Assembly (NCBI GenBank): GCA_902765395.1
Contig: CACWZP010000014.1
Location: forward strand, 16,555-80,554
Source: an uncultured Eubacteriales bacterium
GTDB lineage: Bacteria; Bacillota; Clostridia; Christensenellales; Aristaeellaceae
Length of the DNA stretch: 64,000 nucleotides
Reading direction: 5' to 3'
Part shown: piece after piece, positions 9,724 through 16,998 of the stretch
Numbering within the stretch: position 1 is the first letter of the stretch
Layout: each line of letters begins with the position of its first letter
Position numbers and translations under genes: made by a program
The notes under the pieces: model-generated
What the model was told of the DNA's origin: nothing
The model's database searches: none
The model's input: only the letters and a program-made list of their open reading frames with translations

Positions 9724-10392
9724 TCACAGCTCCATCAGGGGCTTCAAGTTCCCCTCTCCGTCCTCACCCAGCAGCAAAAGCCGGTGGATGGCGGCCTCCG
9801 GCGGCTCCACGCCCGCCATGTCCGAAAGCAGTGAAATCAGCAGGTCGGGCTTGATGGATTCCCGCTCGGTGAGCATCAGCCGGGCGTTGAAGCCGCTTTC
9901 AAAAGGCTCCATGGAGATCACCATGGGCCTGGCGTTGATCTCCTTCTCGCCGGACTTGGTCTTCTTCACCGCAGGCACGTTCTCCCGGGCCATGAACGCG
10001 GAAATCTGCGCAAGGACAGCCCCGGCGCCCTCCCCCTCCAGCGTCACGCGGTAGTCCGCCATCTTCACCAGCGCCATGGGCGCGGGATGGCGGTCGTCCA
10101 CCATGCGCACCTCCAGTACCGGCAGATCCTCCGGCAGCGCGGCGCGAATGGCGTCCTCGGTGCGCTTTCGGCCCATGGGGGCGGAGAGCTTGATGTCGAT
10201 GATCTCATAATCGCTGGTCCAGCCCAGCGCCAGCGCCGAGCCGAAGGACATCACCGGATGGGGGTTGAAGCCCTGGGACCAGGCGATGGGCAGGCCTGTG
10301 CGGTTCACGGCCCGCTGGAAAAAGCGCTGCAGGTCCAGATGGGAGATGAAGCGCAGCCGGGGCCGCTTGGCAAATCGAATCATGGCCCTCAT
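9724..10392 (-). CDS. TIGR03936-family (DUF2344) radical SAM-associated protein
   Basis: A 222 aa protein with the RFAKRPRLRFISHLDLQR N-terminus typical of DUF2344, found beside or fused to TIGR03960 radical SAM proteins. The family function is not established. The ATG at 10392 overlaps the stop of the upstream radical SAM gene (ATGA) and has a GAGGGGG site seven bases before it, so I prefer it to a GTG six bases further out. It has no cysteine cluster of its own and probably works as a partner of the upstream enzyme, perhaps in RNA modification given the RNase G and tRNA-modification neighbours. Confidence 0.88.
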   Translation of the reverse strand: MRAMIRFAKRPRLRFISHLDLQRFFQRAVNRTGLPIAWSQGFNPHPVMSFGSALALGWTSDYEIIDIKLSAPMGRKRTEDAIRAALPEDLPVLEVRMVDDRHPAPMALVKMADYRVTLEGEGAGAVLAQISAFMARENVPAVKKTKSGEKEINARPMVISMEPFESGFNARLMLTERESIKPDLLISLLSDMAGVEPPEAAIHRLLLLGEDGEGNLKPLMEL

Positions 10393-12245
10393 ACGCACGC
10401 CCCCTCATAGCGCTTCATGCCGCAGCCGGTGCAGCCCTTGCGGCAGTCCGGCGTGCACTCGGCCCGCTGGGCCTTTTCCCACTCCCGAAGCAGGTATTGC
10501 TTGGTCACGCCGCAGTCCAGGTGGTCCCAGGGGAACACCTCGTCCGTGGGCCGTGGCCGGGTGGCATAGAAGTCTGGGTCGATGCCGGTCTCCTCAAAGG
10601 CCTTCAGCCACATGTCGTACTTGAACTGGTCACTCCAGCCGTCCATGCGGCAGCCCAGTCGCCAGGCCCGCTCCAGGGCCTCGCCCATGCGGCGGTCGCC
10701 ACGGGCGAACACGGCCTCGATATAGCTGATGTCCGGCGCGTGGTACTTGAAATCCACGCCCTTCAACCGGGACAGCGCCTGCCTGAGCAGCTGCTGGCGG
10801 CGCACCACCTCATCGTAATTCAGCTGGGGCGACCACTGGAACGGCGTGTCGTTCTTCGGAACGAACACTGAGGCGCTCACCGTGATGCGCAGGCCCGGCG
10901 CGCGTCGCTCCTTGGGGATGGAGAAGTAGCACTTGCGCACCTTCTCGGCCAGGTCGGCTATGCCCAGCACGTCCTCGTCCGTCTCGGTGGGCAGGCCGAG
11001 CATGAAGTACAGCTTCACGGCAGACCAGCCCTGGTCGAAGGCATCAGTGACGGAGCGGATCAGGTCCTCCTCCGTGACGCCCTTGTTGATCACGTCCCTG
11101 AGGCGCTGGGTACCCGCCTCCGGGGCCAGCGTCAGCGCCGTCTTCTTCACCTTCTGGGTCTCCTTCAGCGTGTCCGTCAGCACGTTGTCGATGCGCTGGC
11201 TGGGCAGCGCGATGCGCACCCGCTTTGCGGCGAATTTCTCCACCATCCGATGGGCCAGCTCCGGCAGGCAGGAATAGTCACCGCTGGACAGGCTCATCAG
11301 CGAGATCTCGTCATAGCCGGTGGAGGACACCAGCTTTTCCGCCAGCGCCATCAGCGTGTCGATCTTTCGCTCGCGGATGGGCCGGTAGATCATGCCCGCC
11401 TGGCAGAAGCGGCAGCCACGGGTGCAGCCCCGGAAGATCTCCAGCATGATTCGGTTGTGCACGATCTCACCATAGGGCACGATCAGCTTTTCCGGATAGA
11501 CGGCGCTGTCCAGGTCCTTCACCATGGCCTTTTTCACCACGGCCGGCGTGCCGGAGCCGCTCTTGGGTGTCACAGCCTTTATCGTGCCGTCGTCGTTGTA
11601 GGTTACGTCGTACAGGCTGGGCACATAGATGCCGGGGATCCTGGCGCACATCTTGAGGTATTCTTCCCGGGGCAGACCCGCGGCCTTCCACTGCTTGTAC
11701 ACGTCGATGGTCTGCTGGGTCTCCTCCTCCCCGTCGCCCAGCGCCACCAGGTCCACAAAGGGCACGAGCGGCTCCGGGTTGAAGGCGCAGGGGCCGCCCA
11801 CGATCACGAAGGGGCCCTCCGTCCGATCCTCCCGGCGCAGCGGGATGCCCGCCAGATCCAGCGCCTCCAGGATGTTGGTAAAGCTCATCTCATACTGCAG
11901 CGTGATGCCCAGGATGTCAAAGTCCTTCACAGGTGTGCGGGATTCCAGCGAAAACAGCGGGATGTCGTTCTCCCGCATCAGCTGGGCCATGTCCACCCAC
12001 GGGGAAAACACCCGTTCGCACCAGGCGTCGTCCCGGGCGTTGATGGAGTGATAGAGTATCTTCATGCCCAGGTGGCTCATGCCCACCTCGTAGGTGTCTG
12101 GGAACAGGAACGCGTAGCGCACGTCCACGCTATCCGGATCCTTCATCACGGCGTTGAATTCGCCGCCCATGTAGCGCACCGGCTTCTGCACGGACATCAG
12201 CAGTTTTTCTATGCGATCAGAAAGGGACAAGTCCATTCCTCCCAT
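10389..12245 (-). CDS. TIGR03960-family B12-binding-domain radical SAM protein
   Basis: A 618 aa protein with an N-terminal cobalamin-binding-like domain (LFPDTYEVGMSHLG, then VGGPCAFNPEP) and a radical SAM domain with the CxxxCxxC cluster as CTRGCRFC (about residue 275). Further C-terminal cysteines lie in CTPDCRKGCTGCG and could hold a second Fe-S cluster. It is the first gene of a nine-gene operon with the DUF2344 partner and RNase G. The substrate is unknown. The start is uncertain: ATGs at 12245 and 12236 are both possible, and a GGGAGGA lies between them. Confidence 0.9.
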   Translation of the reverse strand: MGGMDLSLSDRIEKLLMSVQKPVRYMGGEFNAVMKDPDSVDVRYAFLFPDTYEVGMSHLGMKILYHSINARDDAWCERVFSPWVDMAQLMRENDIPLFSLESRTPVKDFDILGITLQYEMSFTNILEALDLAGIPLRREDRTEGPFVIVGGPCAFNPEPLVPFVDLVALGDGEEETQQTIDVYKQWKAAGLPREEYLKMCARIPGIYVPSLYDVTYNDDGTIKAVTPKSGSGTPAVVKKAMVKDLDSAVYPEKLIVPYGEIVHNRIMLEIFRGCTRGCRFCQAGMIYRPIRERKIDTLMALAEKLVSSTGYDEISLMSLSSGDYSCLPELAHRMVEKFAAKRVRIALPSQRIDNVLTDTLKETQKVKKTALTLAPEAGTQRLRDVINKGVTEEDLIRSVTDAFDQGWSAVKLYFMLGLPTETDEDVLGIADLAEKVRKCYFSIPKERRAPGLRITVSASVFVPKNDTPFQWSPQLNYDEVVRRQQLLRQALSRLKGVDFKYHAPDISYIEAVFARGDRRMGEALERAWRLGCRMDGWSDQFKYDMWLKAFEETGIDPDFYATRPRPTDEVFPWDHLDCGVTKQYLLREWEKAQRAECTPDCRKGCTGCGMKRYEGACV

Positions 12246-12266
12246 TGTACAAACCTATACACACTA

Positions 12267-12295
12267 ACTTTACCACGAATCGCCCTTTTCTTCAA
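12267..12295 (-). promoter_or_regulatory. Putative sigma-A promoter of the nine-gene minus operon
   Basis: On the minus strand, TTGAAG (12295-12290) and TAAAGT (12272-12267) are separated by 17 bases, upstream of the radical SAM gene. Both hexamers are imperfect. It is the only good candidate in the divergent gap with lysA. Confidence 0.5.
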
Positions 12296-12362
12296 CGCCT
12301 GAATGTTAAATCACCAATGACAGGCAAACACACTTGTTTACAAAAAAAGCAAAGGGATTTAC

Positions 12363-12391
12363 TTGACGCAGAGGCGCAAACATCCTATCAT
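12363..12391 (+). promoter_or_regulatory. Sigma-A promoter of lysA
   Basis: TTGACG at 12363-12368 and TATCAT at 12386-12391 with a 17-base spacer, 25 bases before the lysA ATG. A TGGAG ribosome site follows at about 12402. Confidence 0.75.
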
Positions 12392-12416
12392 GTTAGCAGA
12401 ATGGAGTTGAATAAAT

Positions 12417-13682
12417 ATGCAAAAGCAGCCCTTCGTCAGCCACGAGAAGCTGAAGGAGATCACCGCCCAGTTCCCCACCCCGTTCCACCTGTATGACGAG
12501 GCGGGCATTCGCCGCACCGCGCGGGATGTCGCCGACGCCTTTTCCTGGAACAACGGCTTCAGGGAATACTTTGCCGTGAAGGCCTGCCCCAACCCCTTCA
12601 TACTGAAGATCCTGAAGGAAGAGGGCTGCGGCGTGGACTGCGCCTCCATCGCGGAGCTGAAGCTGGCGGAAGCCCTGGGCTTCAGCGGCGAAGAGATCAT
12701 GTTCTCCTCCAACGAGACGCCCGCCGAGGAGTTTGAGTACGCCCGCAAGCTGGACGCCATCATCAACCTGGACGACATCACCCACATTGACTTCCTGGCC
12801 AAACACGGCGGCCTGCCGGAGCGGGTGTGCCTGCGCTACAATCCCGGTGGAGAGCTGCTGATCGGCTCGGTCTACATGGGCCAGCCGGACTCCTCCAAGT
12901 TCGGCATGACCAAGCAGCAGATCTTTTCCGCGGTGCAGCGGCTTATGCAGCTGGGCGTAAAGCGCTTCGGCCTGCACGCGCTGCTGGCCAGTAACGCCGC
13001 CGACAACAACTATTATCCCGCCAACGCCCAGATCCTGTTCGACTTGGCCGTCGAGCTGCATCGCAAGCTGGGCGCGGAGCTGTTCATGGTGAACCTGTCC
13101 GGCGGCATCGGCATCCCCTACCTGCCGGAGCAGGTCATGCCCGACATCCACGTCATCGGCGCCTCCATTCGCGAGACCTTCGGCAAGCACATGAGCGGCG
13201 AGGGGCTGGGCGGCGTGGCGCTGGCCACGGAGCTGGGCCGCTTCATGACCGGCCCCCATGGCTGCCTGGTGGCCAGGGCCATCCACAAAAAGCACATCTA
13301 CAAGGAGTACATCGGCCTGGACGCCTGCGCCGTGAACCTGATGCGCCCGGCGATCTACGATGCCTACCACCACATCACCGTGGCCGGCAAGGAGGATGCC
13401 CTGTGCGACCATGTGTATGACGTCGTGGGCTCCCTGTGCGAGAACAACGACAAGTTTGCCGTGGACCGCGCCCTTCCGCAGATCGACGACGGAGATCTGG
13501 TGGTCATCCACGACACCGGCGCCCACGGCTATTCCATGGGCTACAACTACAACGGCAAGCTCAAGAGCGCGGAGATCCTGCTGCATCCCGACGGGACGTT
13601 CGACATGATCCGCCGCGCCGAGACTGTGAAGGACTACTTTGCCACCTTCGACTTCTGCGACATCCTTAAGGACGTCGAATAG
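12417..13682 (+). CDS. lysA: Diaminopimelate decarboxylase
   Basis: PLP enzyme of the alanine-racemase fold that decarboxylates meso-diaminopimelate to L-lysine. In the 421 aa protein the Schiff-base lysine is K55 in YFAVKACP. The glycine-rich phosphate-binding region is NLSGGIGIPY, and the segment VVGSLCENND corresponds to the family's conserved CGPxCESxD-like site that supplies an active-site cysteine from the neighbouring subunit. It belongs to the divergent LysA subgroup with the HALLASN motif. It is a single-gene unit with its own promoter and a strong terminator. Confidence 0.92.
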   Translation: MQKQPFVSHEKLKEITAQFPTPFHLYDEAGIRRTARDVADAFSWNNGFREYFAVKACPNPFILKILKEEGCGVDCASIAELKLAEALGFSGEEIMFSSNETPAEEFEYARKLDAIINLDDITHIDFLAKHGGLPERVCLRYNPGGELLIGSVYMGQPDSSKFGMTKQQIFSAVQRLMQLGVKRFGLHALLASNAADNNYYPANAQILFDLAVELHRKLGAELFMVNLSGGIGIPYLPEQVMPDIHVIGASIRETFGKHMSGEGLGGVALATELGRFMTGPHGCLVARAIHKKHIYKEYIGLDACAVNLMRPAIYDAYHHITVAGKEDALCDHVYDVVGSLCENNDKFAVDRALPQIDDGDLVVIHDTGAHGYSMGYNYNGKLKSAEILLHPDGTFDMIRRAETVKDYFATFDFCDILKDVE

Positions 13683-13700
13683 AATACGGTCGACCGCATA

Positions 13701-13738
13701 ACAGACCAAAGTCTTTAAAGACTTTGGTCTGTTTTTTA
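13701..13738 (+). terminator. Rho-independent terminator of lysA
   Basis: A perfect 16-bp inverted repeat (13701-13716 with 13717-13732, ACAGACCAAAGTCTTT and its complement) is followed by a run of T to 13738. It also separates lysA from the converging sigF. Confidence 0.93.
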
Positions 13739-14467
13739 TGTGTCCGTGCCCGCCAACTGACGCATGCGCTTCAGAATGCGGCTCTCCATGCGGGACACCT
13801 GCACCTGGGATACGCCCATCTCCTTTGCGATCCGGGTCTGGGTGTGGGATTTGAAGTAGCGCCGGACGATCAGCGCGCGCTCCTCATCGGTGAGATCCCG
13901 CAGCAGCTTGCAGAGGGTCAGCCGCCTGTCCACTTTGGCCATGCTCTCCGTGCCCAGCACGTCCATCAGCCGAAGGTCGCCGTCCCCGCCCACCGGTTCG
14001 TTCAGCGACCGGACTGAGCGCTTGCTGTTCAGCGCCAGCAGCACGTCGCCGCTCTCCATATCAAGCGCCGACGCGATCTCCTCCACGCCGGGCTGGCGCT
14101 GATGCTCGGCTTCAAAGGTCTGGATGAACGCGGTCACCTGCCGCGCCCGCTCATGGATCGTCCGGGATACGTGGATCGGGCCGTCGTCCCGCAGGTACCT
14201 TCGGATCTCGCCCATGATCACCGGCACGGCATAGGTGGAAAACTGCACCGGGAATGTCGGATCAAATCGATCCACGGCCTTCAGCAGTCCCAAGCAGCCG
14301 TACTGGAACAGGTCGTCGTATTCCGCCCTCCCGGCAAAGCGCTTCACGATGTACTTCACCAGTGCCAGGTTGTCCCGGATCAGCTCCTCCCGGGCCTGCG
14401 CGTCGCCGTTTCTGGCGCGAATCAGTTTCTCCCGCGTGTCGTCGCTTTGGTAGGCCTGTTCGCTCAC
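13736..14467 (-). CDS. sigF: Sporulation sigma factor SigF
   Basis: Sigma-70-family factor for early forespore transcription. The 243 aa protein has region 2 (LVKYIVKRFAGR, DDLFQYGCLGLLKAVDRFD), region 3 and a region 4 helix-turn-helix (TRIAKEMGVSQVQVSRMES), the length and architecture of SigF/SigG. Its position as third gene after spoIIAA and spoIIAB, with a four-base overlap with spoIIAB, identifies it as SigF. It is held inactive by SpoIIAB and released by SpoIIAA. This is direct evidence that the organism carries a sporulation programme. Confidence 0.96.
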   Translation of the reverse strand: MSEQAYQSDDTREKLIRARNGDAQAREELIRDNLALVKYIVKRFAGRAEYDDLFQYGCLGLLKAVDRFDPTFPVQFSTYAVPVIMGEIRRYLRDDGPIHVSRTIHERARQVTAFIQTFEAEHQRQPGVEEIASALDMESGDVLLALNSKRSVRSLNEPVGGDGDLRLMDVLGTESMAKVDRRLTLCKLLRDLTDEERALIVRRYFKSHTQTRIAKEMGVSQVQVSRMESRILKRMRQLAGTDT

Positions 14468-14919
14468 GCCCGGCGCGGAACGGCCTCGTCCCGCGGCTGG
14501 AGGCGCTTGTACAGGCGCACGGTGGTGCCCTTTCCCGGCGCGCTGCGCACGACCACCCGGTCCATGAAGCTCTCCATCACGGTAAAGCCCATGCCGCTGC
14601 GCTCCTCGTCCTCGCCGGTGGTAAAGAAGGGCTGGCGGGCCCTCTCCACATCCTCAATGCCCCTGCCCCGGTCGCTCACGTCCACCTCGATCAGCCCGTC
14701 CGCGCTGTAGCGTGCCCGCAGCCGCACCGTGCCGCTTCCGCGGGGATAGGCGTGGACGATGGCGTTGGTCACGGCCTCGGACACGGCGGTCTTCACGTCC
14801 GCCAGCGCCTCCATCGTGGGATCCAGCGGCAGTATGAACCCACTCACCGCCAGCCGCGCAAAGGCCTCGTTCTCCGGCAGCGCCGGGAAAACCAGCCGCA
14901 TTTCGTTGACAAATTCCAT
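14464..14919 (-). CDS. spoIIAB: Anti-sigma F factor (serine kinase)
   Basis: GHKL-fold kinase that binds SigF and phosphorylates SpoIIAA. The 151 aa protein shows the N box EAVTNAIVHAY, the G1 box DRGRGIEDV and the G2 box ERSGMGFTVMES. It is of normal size and lies between spoIIAA (12-base gap) and sigF (four-base overlap), the order conserved in endospore formers. The C-terminus is slightly extended by a basic tail. Confidence 0.96.
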   Translation of the reverse strand: MEFVNEMRLVFPALPENEAFARLAVSGFILPLDPTMEALADVKTAVSEAVTNAIVHAYPRGSGTVRLRARYSADGLIEVDVSDRGRGIEDVERARQPFFTTGEDEERSGMGFTVMESFMDRVVVRSAPGKGTTVRLYKRLQPRDEAVPRRA

Positions 14920-14931
14920 GATGCAACCTCC

Positions 14932-15237
14932 TCAGGCCCTGCGCTCCACCAGCTGGTAGAGCCCCGCCATGTCAAATAGCTTGTCGATGCGCCGGTTCGC
15001 CGCGATCACCGCCACGCTGCCGCCCCGCCGGGCCATTTTCTTGTAGCGCCCGATGATCAGTCCGATGCCGCTGGAGTCCATGAATGTGAGCCCGCTCAGA
15101 TCCAGCAGCAGCTGCTTCGCGCCGGTTTCGGCGATCAGCCTGTCCAGTTCCCGGCGCAGCCCCTCCGCGGCGCTGTGATCCAGCTCCCCGGTCAGGCGTA
15201 CCACCAGGCCGTTTTTTTTCACTTCATAAGAAAGCAT
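14932..15237 (-). CDS. spoIIAA: Anti-anti-sigma F factor
   Basis: STAS-domain protein whose unphosphorylated form removes SpoIIAB from SigF. I start it at the ATG at 15237, which has GGAGGG seven bases upstream, giving 101 aa beginning MLSYEVKKNG; an in-frame extension further upstream would run through the promoter. The phosphorylation site motif is D54-S55-S56-G57-I-G, with S56 equivalent to the serine phosphorylated in Bacillus subtilis SpoIIAA. First gene of the spoIIA operon. Confidence 0.95.
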   Translation of the reverse strand: MLSYEVKKNGLVVRLTGELDHSAAEGLRRELDRLIAETGAKQLLLDLSGLTFMDSSGIGLIIGRYKKMARRGGSVAVIAANRRIDKLFDMAGLYQLVERRA

Positions 15238-15269
15238 GGAACCCTCCTGTCTCCTGTTGAGACAATAGA

Positions 15270-15297
15270 ATTCCATGCTTCGCGGGTCGAATCCTCT
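15270..15297 (-). promoter_or_regulatory. Sigma-H-like promoter of the spoIIA operon
   Basis: On the minus strand AGGA (15295-15292) of AGAGGATTC and GAAT (15273-15270) match the cores of the sigma-H consensus RWAGGAxxT-N14-HGAAT with exactly 14 bases between the elements, though three flanking positions differ. It lies 33 bases before the spoIIAA ATG. The spoIIA operon is a sigma-H target in Bacillus, which supports the call. Confidence 0.55.
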
Positions 15298-16861
15298 ATC
15301 GAACAAGGTCTGACTGTGCCGATTCGCGTCTTTCGCTCGACAGGTGCGCGTCGATGATCGCCGTCGTCTCCGCGCCTTCCAGAGATTCCCGCTCCATCAG
15401 TGCCCCTGCCAGCGCCTGCAGCGCGTCCCTCTCGCCGTCGATCAGCCGCAGCGTCTCCTCGTACAGCCCGTCCAGCAGCGCCCGGCTGCGCTCCGCCGCG
15501 CCGCTCACGCCGCCGCAGGCCCGATTCAGCGCCTTCAGGGACACCGCCGGCTCCCCGGCCATGCCCAGGTCCGCGACCATGGAGGCCGCCAGTTCCGTGG
15601 CCCGGGCGATGTCGCTGGACGCTCCGGCGGTCAGCTCATCCTCGCCGAAGGCCAGCTGCTCCGCCGCGCGTCCCGCCAGCAGCACGCAGATTTGGTGCTC
15701 CATGTGCTTCTTGCCCACCATCACCCGCTCCGCCGGCACGCACAGGTTGTAGCCCGCCGCGCCGTGGCCCGCGGGAAGGATGCTCACCCGCGCCAGCCGG
15801 TTTTCAGGGGCAAGCACGCAGCTGACCAGGGCGTGCCCCGCCTCGTGCACGGCGATGATCCGCCGCTCCTGCTCGGTGGCCGCGATGGCTCGATCCGCCC
15901 CGGCGACGGTCTTGTAGAACGCGGCCTGTATGTCGGCCTGTTCGATGCATTCGCCGTCTCGCGACGCCGCCAGCAGCGCTGCCTCGTTCAACAGGCTCTC
16001 CAGCGACGCGCCGGAAAAGCTGACCGTCTGCTCCGCCAGCGCCTCCAGGCTCACGTCCCGGGCCAGGGGCTTGCCCTGGCTGTGCAGACGGAGTATGCTC
16101 AACCGCTCGGCCCGCCCGGGCAGGCCCACCTCGATCTGCCGGTCGAACCGCCCGGGCCGCAGCAGCGCCGGGTCCAGCGCGTCGACGCGGTTCGTGGCGG
16201 CGATGACGATCACGCCGTCGCCAGTGTGAAAGCCGGACATCTCACTGAGCAGCGCGTTCAGCGTCTGGTCGCGTTCGTCGGAGGCGCTCTCGTCCCGGCG
16301 CTTGCCCAGCGCGTCGATCTCGTCAATGAAGATCACACACTTGCCCGCCTTCCTGGCCTTCTTGAACAGCTCCCGGACGCGGCCCGCGCCGACGCCCACG
16401 TACTTTTCCACAAAATCCGAGCCGGACAGGGCGAAGAAGGGCACCCGCGCCTCCCCGGCCAGCGCCCGTGCCAGCAGCGTCTTGCCGGTGCCCGGCGGGC
16501 CATAGAGCAGCACGCCCCGGGGCATCCGCGCGCCGTAGCGTGCGTACTTTTCAGGCTCGCGCAGATAGTCCCGCAGCTCCGCGAGGCTGCCCAGTGCCTC
16601 CGCGTTGGCAGCGACGTGGGAGAAGTCGCACTGCACCCGCGCCCTGTCGCTGACCGCGCCCCTTGCGACGCCCACGGCCTCTGTGCCTCTCGCCGGTCGC
16701 AGAGCCACGCTGGCCACGAACCCGGCCAGGGAGGCGAGTATCAAGGCCTGCGAAAGCGTCGCCCGCGCGGTGCTTCCGCTCTCAAGCGTGAATGAGAGCA
16801 GCATGCCGCCCACCGCCGCCGCCAGCGTCATCGCAGTCAGTGCCGCCTGCCATCGCTTCAT
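15296..16861 (-). CDS. FtsH-like membrane AAA+ metalloprotease with very short external domain
   Basis: Membrane-bound ATP-dependent zinc protease. Two membrane segments (about residues 8-25 and 37-55) are joined by only about 11 residues, so the external domain of classical FtsH is missing. The AAA domain has Walker A GPPGTGKT (121-128), Walker [11 protein letters not shown], the pore-loop [13 protein letters not shown] and the second-region-of-homology arginines near [10 protein letters not shown]. The protease domain has HEAGH (339-343) and [12 protein letters not shown] for the third metal ligand. At 521 aa it is shorter than FtsH (about 600-650). It sits directly upstream of spoIIAA, but the spoIIA promoter and a 58-base gap separate them. 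Confidence 0.88.
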   Translation of the reverse strand: MKRWQAALTAMTLAAAVGGMLLSFTLESGSTARATLSQALILASLAGFVASVALRPARGTEAVGVARGAVSDRARVQCDFSHVAANAEALGSLAELRDYLREPEKYARYGARMPRGVLLYGPPGTGKTLLARALAGEARVPFFALSGSDFVEKYVGVGAGRVRELFKKARKAGKCVIFIDEIDALGKRRDESASDERDQTLNALLSEMSGFHTGDGVIVIAATNRVDALDPALLRPGRFDRQIEVGLPGRAERLSILRLHSQGKPLARDVSLEALAEQTVSFSGASLESLLNEAALLAASRDGECIEQADIQAAFYKTVAGADRAIAATEQERRIIAVHEAGHALVSCVLAPENRLARVSILPAGHGAAGYNLCVPAERVMVGKKHMEHQICVLLAGRAAEQLAFGEDELTAGASSDIARATELAASMVADLGMAGEPAVSLKALNRACGGVSGAAERSRALLDGLYEETLRLIDGERDALQALAGALMERESLEGAETTAIIDAHLSSERRESAQSDLVR

Positions 16862-16881
16862 GGAATCACCCCGTTATGATT

Positions 16882-16896
16882 GTACAAGTATTGTAC
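16882..16896. promoter_or_regulatory. Perfect 15-bp palindrome, possible operator
   Basis: GTACAA-GTA-TTGTAC is a perfect inverted repeat located 21 bases upstream of the FtsH-like start, inside the 137-base divergent gap with the penicillin-binding protein gene. Its minus-strand copy contains two TACAAT -10-like hexamers, so a protein bound here could block transcription. The binding factor is unknown. Confidence 0.4.
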
Positions 16897-16998
16897 GCGA
16901 AGTGCACACAAATGTCCATGCACAACTTCTGGCAGCGGTGACTAATTCCGGCGCTGATGGGAATACTTTGTACGAATGACATGAAACGGGATGATTGC

